From NCBI GenBank assembly GCA_951799425.1, contig OX637395.1, positions 17,780,951 through 17,844,950 on the forward strand: a DNA stretch of 64,000 bases, given 5' to 3'. The notes under the pieces are model-generated. The model was given only the letters and a program-made list of their open reading frames with translations, did not search any database and was not told the DNA's origin. A program made the position numbers and the translations under genes. This DNA comes from Ilex aquifolium. Lineage: Eukaryota > Streptophyta > Magnoliopsida > Aquifoliales > Aquifoliaceae. Positions 46,101 to 56,252 of the stretch are shown here, one piece after another (within the stretch, counting starts at the first letter, position 1; each line of letters begins with the position of its first letter).

Positions 46101-46684
46101 AAAAGCTACAGAGTACAAGAAGCGTAGGAGAAGGAGAAGGAATTTAAATCATGCCTAATCAATCTCAAAAGCAATCTGTTCTAATAGCATAGGCACCTAA
46201 TGACCCAACTATTCACCATCATGCAATCAAGAAGCATTAATTACACAGATCAAACAAGAAGTAACGCACACACACTCCCCCGTTACACACACAAACATTA
46301 TTTCTATAATATTACAGCTAAAAAATTAAATTCTTAATTTATAAAAACAGTCGAGATTAATATTTTTCTTTCTTTTCACTTTAATTTTAAATTAGATAAT
46401 TAAAAAAATTAAAATAAATTACTATTTAAAATATAAATATTGTACCACAGACACACATATATATATATATACATGTAGTAGAAACACACTACATATATAC
46501 TTACGGCAGAGCCAAAAACGTATGAGCCAGACACAGCGACCAAGGTGCTGAGTACAACAACAGCAGTTGCCGGCGAGGAAAAGCAACTACTCTGCTGCCT
46601 CTCACCATCACAGCTAATATCGGGGCTTATTCTGGTAAGTAGGAGACTCGATGTCTGCCCATACTCTGTGCTTTCTCTCTCCAT
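36873..46684 (-). CDS. ERD6-like sugar transporter (MFS sugar porter), 18 exons, intact
   Basis: This is a major-facilitator monosaccharide transporter of the ERD6-like/ESL group, whose characterised members act mainly at the vacuole membrane. Exons (minus, 5' to 3'): 46684-46505, 42491-42429, 40561-40472, 40372-40313, 39988-39923, 39837-39772, 39697-39622, 39538-39474, 39092-39000, 38869-38789, 38700-38616, 38527-38484, 38403-38341, 38261-38202, 38112-38059, 37388-37329, 37225-37111, 37000-36873. All introns are GT-AG, phases agree, and the total is 1449 nt, 482 residues, normal for the family. Motifs: [15 protein letters not shown] (57-71), GRRG (108), PVYIAEITP (155), PESPRWL (216), [12 protein letters not shown] (289), DKTGRRPLL (335), [10 protein letters not shown] (462). 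An in-frame ATG at 46786 would add 34 residues, but the family usually starts at the shorter position. The closest paralogue cannot be named by eye. Confidence 0.95.
37043..37098. repeat. (GA)28 microsatellite in the last intron
   Basis: A pure dinucleotide run of 56 bp lies in the 110-nt final intron (37001-37110), as (CT)28 in the transcript, beginning 12 nt inside the 5' splice site. It occupies half of the intron. Confidence 0.97.
39255..39302 (+). repeat. G-rich tract (GGGGGGA repeats) in intron 8
   Basis: GAGGAGGAGGGGGGAGG and further GGGGGGAGG blocks form at least four G runs of four or more within 40 bp on the plus strand, matching the pattern for a G-quadruplex. The transporter transcript carries the C-rich complement. 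Confidence 0.8.
43800..43955 (+). repeat. Short tandem repeat in intron 1
   Basis: The word ATGATATATTTAGCTTGGCT with a 'aggtacaat' spacer occurs about four times, and 'gatcggttgctt' or 'aatcggttgctt' twice. It is a local expansion with no coding meaning. Confidence 0.8.
44150..44450. repeat. Element-like block with repeated ends in intron 1
   Basis: The phrase GTTTTGGTCKCYTWGGAAACGR occurs at about 44155 and 44388 in the same direction, each followed by 'gtttcga..gtttcgaaa'. The 240 bp between are rich in 'aaacatttgaaa'-type words. It may be a small non-autonomous insertion, of unknown class. Confidence 0.4.
44460..45030 (+). mobile_element. LTR-like insertion in intron 1
   Basis: The block has a promoter-like layout: GC-richer sequence, a TATA-like 'cctataaattgtaaaccc' (44767), a CT run, 'cattaataaagtttttcggcc' (44876) with a polyadenylation-like AATAAA, then 'cattgcataacttattttatgcatcatc'. 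This TATA-to-AATAAA arrangement suggests a solo LTR or TRIM. I could not find matching ends or a target duplication. Confidence 0.35.
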
Positions 46685-47172
46685 ATATAATGCATATATA
46701 CGTATATATTGTAATATGTTCTTTTTTTGAGGATACCGAGTAAAAGCAATGAATGAAAGACGAAGAGATGGGATTTGAACGGTCAAGAAAGATGAAGATC
46801 GGAGATGTTATAAGTCAATTTTGTGGAGAAGTGAACAAGAAATTGATGTGAGAGAGAGATTTGTTTATTTTTTTGCCTTAGTTTCTTACCGCAAGCAGCA
46901 ACTTGCAGCAGAAGATGACAAAAATGGAAAGTGGGTTGGTTGAGCTCGTTGTCGGCCTCGTTATCTTTTCTTGCATCAAGGTCCTTTTGTCCCTGAGTGT
47001 GTCTTTGAATGTGAGGGACGTAAATTATATTTGATTCCCAATTTTTTTAAGTTTCCTATGAATTTTAATAGGTATTTTTTGATTGAAAAAGAGTATATTT
47101 ATTATCATTTAAAATTAATTATATCCCCCTGGAATCTGGAGAGAGAAACGAGTTTACTACAATGAGCAAAGA
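46685..47172 (-). promoter_or_regulatory. 5' flank of the transporter gene
   Basis: About 490 bp separate the start codon from the MITE. Upstream of the ATG the minus strand has 'acaatatatacgtatatatgc' (46691-46712), too near the ATG to be a TATA box, and A/T-rich runs near 46870. No transcription start can be fixed from sequence. Confidence 0.35.
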
Positions 47173-47179
47173 TGTTTCT

Positions 47180-48178
47180 TGGGAGAATTATACCAGACTA
47201 CTTGGAGTTTGTCACTTAATCACTTAAATCCTTTGATATTTAAAATATTACACACAGACCCTTGAAGTTTGTATATGTATAACACTTAGACCACTGTAAA
47301 TATATCTGTTAATAAATTACATTTAGACCCTTCTGAAGTTTGTAGGTATATACTACTTAAATATCTTAAGTTTAAAATATTATACTTAGACAAAAAATAT
47401 TCCAATCAAAGGTAGAATATCAAATATTTTAAATTTTACAACCAAAATTCATATTCTATTGTATCATTTATTGAAATAAAATTAAAATTAAAAATTTAAT
47501 TTAAAAAAAAAAATCATAATTAGTATACAATTATATTATTTATTGTAATAAAACTAAAAAATCAAATAAGGGGTCTAAGTCATTCATAATAGTTTATGTT
47601 ATATTATGTCATTTATTGAAATAAAATCAAAAATAAAAATCTAGTTTTTAAAAAAAAAATAATAGTTAGTATATCATTATACTATCTATTAGAATAAAAC
47701 TAAAAAATTAAACAAGGGGTCAAACTGTAATGAACACAATATCTTTTAACTTTAATTGGAGTAGTTTGATATTTTAATTTGGTGGTTTAAACGACCAAAT
47801 TAAATTTCAATAGACAATATAATTGTATACTAATTGCAATTTTTTAAGAAAAAATTGAATTTTTATTTGTGATTTTATTTTAATAAATAATACAATAGAA
47901 TATGAATTTTAATTGTAAAATTTAAAATATTTGATATTTTATCTTTGATTGAAGTATTTTTGATCTAAATAAAACATTTTAAACCTAAAAGGTCTAAGTA
48001 ATATATGTTTACAAACTTCAGGGAATCTGAGTGTAATTTATTAACGGATATATTTATAACAGGGGTCTAAGTGTTATGCGCATACAAACTTTAAGGGGTT
48101 TGTGTATAATATTTCAAATGTCAAAGAGTTTGAGGAATTAAGTGACAAACCTCAAAGAGTCTGGGTATAATTCTCCCA
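47180..48178. mobile_element. Fold-back MITE with about 370-bp inverted repeats (MULE-like)
   Basis: The element begins TGGGAGAATTATACC and ends with its complement GGTATAATTCTCCCA. The left arm (47180 to about 47555) pairs with the right arm (about 47810 to 48178) almost throughout: both carry 'agtttgtcacttaa', 'acacttaga' and 'tgttaataaattaca'-type words in opposite orientation. A 7-bp direct duplication tgtttct flanks it (47173-47179 and 48179-48185). The left side has an internal duplication (about 47455-47580 and 47605-47730). At 999 bp with no coding frame, it is non-autonomous. Long TIRs suggest the Mutator group, although 7 bp is shorter than its usual 8-10. Confidence 0.92.
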
Positions 48179-48185
48179 TGTTTCT

Positions 48186-49341
48186 CGGATCCAATTTTGC
48201 ATCCTTTATAGTCCACTTATTAGACGGTATTGTCCTTGACCAAAAAAAAATAAAAATTAGACGGTATTGTCAAAATCAAACAAGAAGGGACTCTTTTTTT
48301 TTTTTTTTGATAATTAGTAGGGACTCTTTCAACACAGTATAGATAATTGTGGTCGCTCGTCGATGAGGATTACTTGAAGTTTCTTTTCTTATCTTATATA
48401 TATATGCTAGTTGATGCACGCTTACTTTGTATATGAATTATTATAGAAGTCTATTTTCAATTTGCGAAGGGCAATTATTACCAAATACCACAAAATTTTA
48501 CTTCTAACAACTCTCAAACTAAATGCTATATAATATTTTTAGAACAATTCAAAGAAAGTATGCTCAAACTTATATCAATTCTGGGACATATACGCCCACA
48601 AATTTGGAAATGGAAAAAAATCACTACTTAAATTGCTCTCATTGCCTCCACTTCATTTTGTCACTACTACACTTGAAAATCCACCATTTTGTTTTCAGTA
48701 CTTAGATGCAATATTCATCTCCCCCAAACCAATTTTTTTTTTGTTTTTTTTCCTATTTTAGACCTTTCAACTGCCTTTTTTTTGAATTTCATCAAAAATA
48801 AATTGAAAGGGACTTGTGTGCTTGCATAATGCATAGCATACTTTGATGCGTGAAGTAACCATACAATATCATGGTCTATATTAAAATAGACAATTTTGAA
48901 TTAGTCTTCTAGAGCATTTAGTTGTATTGATTGGCAACGTCTCTCAATTTCTCTGAAAAATTTCACCTTTTTTTTTACTAGTTCCTTACATTTTTCCTTC
49001 GCCATTTTATCTTTAGATTGGACCAAAAGCACCTCCTAAATTTTTTCATTTAATTCAAAAATAGCTCTGACCCTTCTCATGTTTAGAACCCTCAATTCCT
49101 TGATAAACAACTCTAATTTGATGTCCAAGATTCCCTCACTCAATTAAACAACTCTGTATTTTTACAACAAATATGAATGCAACATTCTTTGGCTTTAGAA
49201 TCTTCTCTTCTTCTCTGCAAACAATCTGTCACTCAGCAATTTGAAGTTTATAGCGAAGCTTACACTTTTCACTTGTTAAGAAAATACAAGCATAAGGACA
49301 TCTGGGAAAAAAAAAAGAATTCAACAATATGCATATCACTA
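48186..49341. other. Unassigned AT-rich sequence
   Basis: No gene can be supported. 'agacggtattgtc' is repeated at about 48222 and 48258. Minus-strand 48890-49130 gives short charged open pieces resembling a coiled coil but with stops and no family I can name. Confidence 0.4.
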
Positions 49342-49346
49342 TCTTT

Positions 49347-49715
49347 TATTGTTTGTGGTATTTCAAATATAGTAAAATCACTTATTGAAATTTCTGATTC
49401 AAAACATGTAATTTAAAACAAAACAGTAACAGTGTAACGAAACAGTTACAGTAGAATGTACAAAACAGTTACAGTAGTATGTACGAAACAGTTACAAGTA
49501 CGATGCAGTAATAGATACAAACAAAACAGTTATACACTAAATATGTATTTAAACAATATAAACACTAACCTGTTTGCAGAACATGAACTGTTATTGAATT
49601 TTAAGTAGATCAAGGCTAGTGTTTGACACTATATCATTAAGACAGATTTCGCCCTTACACACGATGCTTATGAAAATCAAAGCGTCTGCCTCACAGGATA
49701 CAATTATCATTACTT
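49347..49715 (-). mobile_element. 3' LTR remnant of E2
   Basis: This segment is a direct repeat of 51401-51728, with the same order of 'acagttacagtagtatgtac', 'gtttgcagaacatgaactgttattgaa' and 'aagacagatttcgcccc' words. Only the terminal third of the LTR is left. Confidence 0.9.
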
Positions 49716-50966
49716 TCATCTTAAAGAGTCCATCGCTCATATATTCCTTGCCTACATAGATCCCATTCAACCTAAAATCCTTCTTACTCAACAACAATCC
49801 AGACACAAGATTCTTTCAAATCTAGAACATGTAACACATAATTGAGAATAAGTTCTTTTCCAGAAGTCATCTTCAATATAACATTTCATTTGCCTTCAAC
49901 TTTGGAAGTAGAGGAATTTTCCATAAATAGTTGTTCTCCATCATTAATTGTTTCATATGAAAGAGAATATCTTCTTATCCGAGTATATGTGTCTAGTGGC
50001 CCCGGTGTCCACCCACTATTCCTTGGTATTTTCCACCAAGTTCACTTTGTATACTACAACAGAAAAATTCATGTTAGAAACATTTTCAAAATGTTTTCTA
50101 CCTCGATTATATTGGCTTGGGTAGCCTTCCTCTTATAGTTCTCTTGTGCTTTACGGCTTCGACAATCCTTTGCATGATGTCCCGATTATTGCACACAAAG
50201 TAGTTGCCTTTGAACCTTTTGGAATCACCACCCTTGGCCCCTTGTTGACTAACATACTTCATTTTCTTGTTGGTTTTATGTCCTTCTTCAATCACATGTG
50301 CCTTTTTCTTTTCGGAGACTCTATTGTCCTCCTCAATCTCACAATCAAGTCTTCAAGTTTCATTTATTTGCGTTTGTGCTTCAAATAATTTTTGAAGTCC
50401 TTCCAATTTGGCGGTAATTTCTTAATAATTGCAGCCACTTGGAAAGATTCATTAAGCACCATCCCTTCGACATGAATCTCATGTAGGATCACTTGAAGAT
50501 CTTGAACTTGACTTATGATAGTTTTGGAATCTATCATTTTTTAGTCAAGGAATCTGCCCACAATGAATTTCTTCATTCCGACATCCTCTGTCTTGTACTT
50601 TTTATCCAAGGATTCCCACAACTCTTTAGCTGTCTTGATTGGATTATACACATTATATAATGTGTTATCTAATTCATTGAGGATATAGTTCTTGCACAGA
50701 AAATCAAAGTACTTCCTTGTATCCATTGCAACAATAACTTGACGGTCGGTCTCATTCTTACTACAAACAGGAGCATCCTCACGAAGAAACCTTGTAAGAT
50801 TCAACGTAGTGAGATAGAACATCATTTTCTGTTGCCATCTCTTGAAATCATTCCCATTGAACTTTTCAGGCTTCTCCCCATGAGACACATGCGTAGGTAC
50901 ATAAATAGGCACCACAAGCACAACATGATTTATAGTAGCAGGAACATTATTATCATTTGCATCCAT
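49716..50966 (-). pseudogene. Tork-like copia gag, protease and partial pre-integrase
   Basis: The start codon is taken at 50966 (MDANDN), because the upstream in-frame ATG gives a lead unlike other Gag proteins. The capsid part reads [39 protein letters not shown] and, past a stop at 50541-50543, VILHEIHVEGMVLNESFQ and LPPNWKDFKNYL. A second stop lies near 50386. The zinc knuckle (about 50160-50205) is broken by a frameshift. The protease shows WVDTGATRHI near 49990-50020 with the catalytic DTG intact but stops on both sides. The last recognisable piece is pre-integrase SGLLLSKKDFRL (49770-49805), cut at the deletion point. Confidence 0.88.
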
Positions 50967-51400
50967 TTTTGATAAACACAAATTACCAACTATTCAAAAA
51001 TAGGAAAACAGTAACACTTTACAAAACAAGTTACTAAAACAGAGACAATCTTTGTTACTGTTCAGTGTCGCTGTTTGAAGTTACTATATGATGTCACTGT
51101 TTGGTGTAACTCTTTAAATCATAAGGATAAACAACGTCACTGTTTGATGTAACTGCAACAGTTTGGTGTAACTGTTTAAATCATATGCATGAACGGAGTC
51201 ATTATTTGGTGTAACAGTTTGAATTAAACACATAAATAGAACATGCAACTTTTCACAAAAATTTTCAAGTCTCTCCAAAATATCATAAATTTTAAAAAAT
51301 AAGTTTTAACAATTTGTAATATTTTAGAACAGTTTAAAATACTAAAATATGTATTAGAAATACAACAAGTAATTATAAAAATGAAAATCTGCCTTAAGAT
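50967..51400 (-). other. E2 leader with repeated GTAACTGTTT words
   Basis: This is non-coding sequence between LTR and gag. 'agtttggtgtaact' and 'gtcactgtttg(a/g)tgtaact' recur about five times (51060-51220) and echo 'aaaacagttacagta' words in the LTR. A PBS is not obvious: the bases inside the LTR end read ATCTTAAGGCAG on the minus strand. Confidence 0.6.
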
Positions 51401-52359
51401 TGTTGTTTGTATTATTCCAAATATAGCAAAATCACTTATTGAAATTTTTGATTCAAAATATGTAATTTAATACAAAACAGTAACAGTGTAGAACGAAACA
51501 GTTACAATAGAATGTACAAAACAGTTACAGTAGTATGTACAAAACAGTTACACAATAAATTTGTGTTTAAACAATACAAACACTGACCCGTTTGCAGAAC
51601 ATGAACTGTTATTGAACTTTAAATAGATCAAGACTAGTGTTTAACACTATATCTTTAAGACAGATTTCGCCCCCACACATGATGCTTTTGGAAATAAAAG
51701 CGTCTGCCTCCCAGGATACAATGATCTTCACAACAGTAGAAGTATCACTCCAATCTACTCATCCAGTGAACCAAAAATTATGTTGTGTACTCTCCAAATG
51801 CAGACTGCCTTAATGTAATGTGCTAATGCTTGTCTTAATTCCGAAAATGATTGATGAATTGATGCAGAATGGTAATGAGAGCCTGGGTATTTATAGACAA
51901 TTTGAATTTTCTCCAAAAAGATGGGACTTGGTTTAAACCACACCCACACACAAGCCCATCTGGGTCGGGCGGGCGGTGCGCACGTGTGGTTGAATCAAAT
52001 GCATGCAGGCACTCGCTTCGCTCATAAAATTGTGGTACCCCTTGGGGCCCAATCCCATATAGCAAACTTCGCCTATATATGCCTATGTAGAACTTATTCC
52101 TCAACCAATGTGGGATTGGTGTCATATCCCATGTTACGCAACCTCTATTTTCATATTTCAAGAGGGTCACTTTGAAGCCTATTTTCTCATTCATTTCTTA
52201 CTCGATTTGATCAAGTGAATATACTGCATTATTCTCCTCACGGAATATAATACGAATCAACGAAAGTTTACTTGAAACAACGAGAGGGTCCCACTTTAAT
52301 TTAGACTCAAAGTCGACCAAAAATTCAGTTTTTACACTAAAAACTGTTTTGGTCCAACA
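51401..52359 (-). mobile_element. 5' LTR of E2
   Basis: This is a 959-bp LTR, reverse strand TGTTGGACCAAAACAG at the start and ACAAACAACA at the end. It aligns by eye with the 3' LTR of E1 (6249-7408). Confidence 0.92.
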
Positions 52360-52364
52360 TCTTT

Positions 52365-52811
52365 TACTTCATCTAAATTCATTTGGACGGTCTCCAACTT
52401 CAAAATAGAAAATTTCTTTAGAAGGCAACAAAAGCTTCACCTTCACACTTGGATTTTGAAAAACATTAATCTACAATTTTTGATAATTGTTTTTGATGTT
52501 CTTGAGATATTCAAGGTTAAAAAAAATGGCCAATAGATATACTCCAATTTTAAGAGAACCTATACATCCAAAAAAATTGGAACAAAAAAAAATATTTTAA
52601 GTATATTACAAGTACAACTCATAACAAGGTTAGATATTGTTATTATTCAAACTTGGGTAATAACTAAACCCATTGCCTTACTTATAATTTTAAGCACATA
52701 TTGACATATTTTCTTCCTAAGCAAATTGAAAGTGAATGAATTCCTAACTAATAAATTTTTTTATATGGCATACCACGATATTCATAGCTTTTTCCTTTAT
52801 CTAGCATACCT
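52365..52811. other. Unassigned AT-rich sequence
   Basis: I see no frame, repeat or motif worth naming. It may be decayed intron sequence of the TOPLESS-related fragment that follows. Confidence 0.4.
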
Positions 52812-53100
52812 GAATATGCTCTTTTTGACGAGGACACATGGAATACACAAGTGCTTCATCCCCTTCAAAGATAAATAGCTTGCGTCCTACAAAACCCCAC
52901 GCTTGTTTCAACTCCTCCATGTAGTATTTTTGGAAAAAGAAATTGAGAAGAAAGTAAGAATTTGAAAAGAGTACATGAACCTTTGATCAACACATCATCT
53001 CCAGAGGTCACTACACAAAGTTGTTTGTTTGAAGGACGAAAAGCTAAGCCATTTGCTCTAACATAGGCATCAACCGGCAACCATAGATGGATGCAAGTCA
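52812..53100 (-). pseudogene. TOPLESS-related corepressor, WD40 fragment (decayed)
   Basis: TOPLESS/TPR proteins are nuclear corepressors that bind EAR motifs through an N-terminal domain and carry two WD40 propellers. Minus-strand 53100-52980 reads GLAFRPSNKQLCVVTSGDD and LIK, matching the WD repeat in which the family normally has NDLAFSHPNKQLCVVTCGDD. After an AT-rich gap of about 100 bp, 52890-52812 reads FEGDEALVYSMCPRQKEHIQ followed by GTATGC, matching the next exon (FEGHEAPVYS.CP..KENIQ) and its 5' splice site. Substitutions at conserved glycine, histidine and tryptophan positions and the lack of flanking exons show a relic. Its direction and spacing suggest a genomic duplicate rather than a processed copy. 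Confidence 0.75.
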
Positions 53101-53510
53101 AATAACAGTTATAAATTTCACCTTGTTAGTATGGAAGCATATCCTAACAGTAGATTTAATGAAAGTGAAGTGTCAATTAATATGTATGACAAAAATAAGG
53201 GATTGATGTTAAGACGTTAAGAAAAAGACTATTTGAAAACAAACCAATTAATTAGATAAGTTGATGTACCATGTAAGCTGCTTTCTTATCAAACAAAGGT
53301 GAATATTTCTTCATAATTGAAACAATTCAGGTTTATAAAATTGGCTTACACTGTTGTTAGCCTTCCATACCATTTTTCATTATTTTCTATCATGTAAATG
53401 TTCAAGCGTTAAGGACACAACCTCTTCACCTTTTCTTACCCCGACCATACCGTGTGGGGGTAACATTATTCCTGCAACATGTCGACATCTTGACCACATA
53501 AAGTGGAAAC
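53101..53510. other. Unassigned AT-rich sequence
   Basis: No gene or repeat is evident. It could be further decayed intron of the TOPLESS-like relic. Confidence 0.4.
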
Positions 53511-53515
53511 AAATC

Positions 53516-56247
53516 TGTTACGCCCCAAATTTCATGAAAGCGTGATTAAAAAAAATATTTGTTTATTCAAAAAGCAGATGCTGATTTGTTGTAAAATAGT
53601 CTGGGAAAGTATCCCTTTAGTTTAAATAAATTATTTTCTAGAAAATTATAGTAGAATTTTTTTTTGAAAACCGGACATTCAGATAAGTGGTGAGAGCTAC
53701 ATGTGAGATCATTAAACATAATAATTATACATAACTAGTCATTCACATCATATTAAACATATACACCCCTTCTCATGACATCCACAAATACATCATTACC
53801 ATTCAATACCGGGGTGGCAATTGGAGGCCTACGAAGTCCTCCCAAACTCTGGTTATAATTTAATTATCTAAAATTCTTCGTCATTAACATAATATACAGA
53901 ATATCTAAAATCTTTATAAGTAAACCATTTAAAAAGTCTCAATCTATACATATTCTCTTAAATTAATCAAGATATAAATCACTTACAAATCCTCAATAAT
54001 ATCAATTATCGTACATTGTTCTTTACATGGTCTAACTAAATATATAAAAATCATAACAACTATCTTCTACCTCGATACTCCCACTATGAAGTTCACCAAC
54101 ATATGTCTATAACTAAAAATGTTAAATGATAGGGGCGAGCAATCACACGCTCAATAGGATAATCCTTTTTCCAAGCATATAAAATGTTTTAAATGCCAAC
54201 AGGTCACAATCATAATAATAGATAATGAAATAATTTATCAATAAGTCTAGGTATGCGATAAGTAGTAAGCCTTTTTTAAAGTACACTTATATACTATTAT
54301 TTGAAATACATAAGTGAAACATCAAGGAATTTGCCACATCGAAACCAAATCTCGACATTACACTACAAAACTTTTCTTCTTAAAACATAATGTAATACCA
54401 TTGATTTTATAAAGCACGAAGTGAGAAATGTTTATACAAGTATATGTATAATAAATCTGGTAAAATAATCGTTTCTTGTTTTGAACACAATTTCATAAAA
54501 TTATTCTTTCCAGGTTATTTTTTAAAAATATTAATTCCATATACTTTTGCTTCAATCTCACCTCACCTCACCTCACCCCACTCAAAAGGTTCGTTAGAAT
54601 ATTGGTCTATTTGGTTCTTGGCACCAAAATCCATGTATGCTACCTATACGGACAAATATCCTCAAACAAACACCGCTTCACGAATGAACCATCCCCGGGA
54701 AACCTTTTGGGTCATTCACCCTAGGGTCTCGTCGCCCTTCTTAATTTTTCAGGGGGGATGTGTAGAGCACAACTTGTGATGCCACACAGGGCTGTGACCG
54801 AAAACTACTACCATCACCAATCCTAGGATTAGTAGCCGGCTTAGCAACTCCCGTCAAGAGCCCTAACCGTCTACTAATAATCTGTCTGTCGGTACTGAGC
54901 ATACAAGTTCAAACCATAATTTTATGATCACCTTCCATTCCCAACACCAACCACAACTTCGACACTCTTTAAACAATACATAGTTTTCCAAATCTCACAC
55001 TTCTATTTCCAACATAACACATTTTCAAAATAACTCACACATACCAAAAATATAATTTGTACCATTTGATAGAAAAATTCGCAAATTAAAGGATTGAGAA
55101 GTTATGTACATCAACACCACCCTTCCTATATTTTAAAATAACTCAACAATACCCAAAATCATGGTAAAATATACTCAATCATATCATAAGAATCAATACC
55201 TCTTTCCACATAATAGACAAAATCTCAAAATACACATTTACAAAGTAGCGTACTCATTCTTAAGAGACAACTCAAATACATTATATACAAAATCACATAT
55301 ACTCTAAAGAACCCAAATCTTTAGTTCAACCAAATACCCATAACAAAAATTAAGTTAGGGTTTCAAAATCACAATGCCCAAATTCATTTAATGCATGTAG
55401 GTTTACAAATTCATAATAAACTCATCATTTAATTAAGATCCATAGCATGAAAATATGTATTTAGCTTATATTAAATAAATAGATATAGAATATACATGAG
55501 ATGCATCAATGTATATGCAACAGAAAGGAGAAACCTACCTCAAAACCCAAGAACCCAAGCTCCATCTTAAAATCTCTAAGTGAATTCAAGAATCCTAAAT
55601 AATGTTCCTAGGTTTCCAAGCAAAACCCCAAGCTCAAATGACCTTCTTCTCTCTTCTTCTAAGGTGTATGGAGTAGTATTGGGTGAGAGGTGTGAGAAAA
55701 ATGAGAGAAATGGGGTGAAAATGGGGTTATAAGTGCAGAAATTCGCGCCCGGATACTGTTCATTGAGAAAAAATGTATTTTTTTGAAAGTACAATTTTGC
55801 TCCTGAATATCTTCAATTTGATCTGTATAACTACCCTAAGGTTTTTTGACGTTTTGGATCCATTTTTAATGTCATTTTAACCTAAAAAAAATTTATTTTT
55901 ATGAGTTCTATAAAAATCCAAGCCGAATTATACCCAAAATTCTAAATTTATAATTTTTACCCTTTTAGATCACAATACTGACTAAATTTCTAACCCAACA
56001 TTTTTCGCCGCTCTGGATTCAATAGCGACATTCTTTTGAACTAAAAACTTTTAGAATTATTATTTAACTACCCTTCTAAAGCTTACATACCTCCAACTCT
56101 ATATTTAACTCAAAAGTTATCACACGCGAAACTTAAACCTCGCAATTATTTTACAAATTACGCTTCAAAGTTTCTAAGACCATTTTCATTACTTTATGAA
56201 CATTCTTAACGTAGTATATATATTCAAAAATAATACGGGATCTTACA
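53516..56247 (-). mobile_element. Solo LTR related to family D (copy D4)
   Basis: It starts TGTTACGCCCCAAATTTC and ends ACGGGATCTTACA. It is flanked by the exact duplication aaatc at 53511-53515 and 56248-56252. It is 2732 bp without coding capacity. The segment at 55795-55910 ('ctaccctaaggttttt', 'aatgtcattttaacctaaaaaa') is shared with 60825-60905 of LTR D2, so it belongs to the same Tekay-like group though diverged. Minus orientation is inferred from D2. Confidence 0.93.
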
Positions 56248-56252
56248 AAATC

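Larger units (their letters stand above)
49347..52359 (-). mobile_element. Internally deleted Tork-like Ty1/copia element (family E, copy E2)
   Basis: The element is flanked by the exact duplication tcttt at 49342-49346 and 52360-52364. It has a complete 5' LTR (51401-52359, reverse strand TGTTGGACC...ACAACA), a leader, gag, protease and the start of the pre-integrase domain, and then jumps near 49715 into the last 370 bp of its 3' LTR. Integrase, reverse transcriptase, RNase H and most of the 3' LTR are gone. Because both duplications remain, the loss is one internal deletion after insertion. Confidence 0.92.

Noticed and set aside
46685..46786. Upstream in-frame ATG as transporter start
   Set aside because: It would add 34 residues unlike the ERD6-like N-terminus, and the MERES start fits the family better; 5' RNA data could still change this.
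48890..49130. Charged, helix-like minus-strand peptide pieces
   Set aside because: There are several stops, no recognised family and no splice signals; the resemblance to coiled-coil proteins is not specific.
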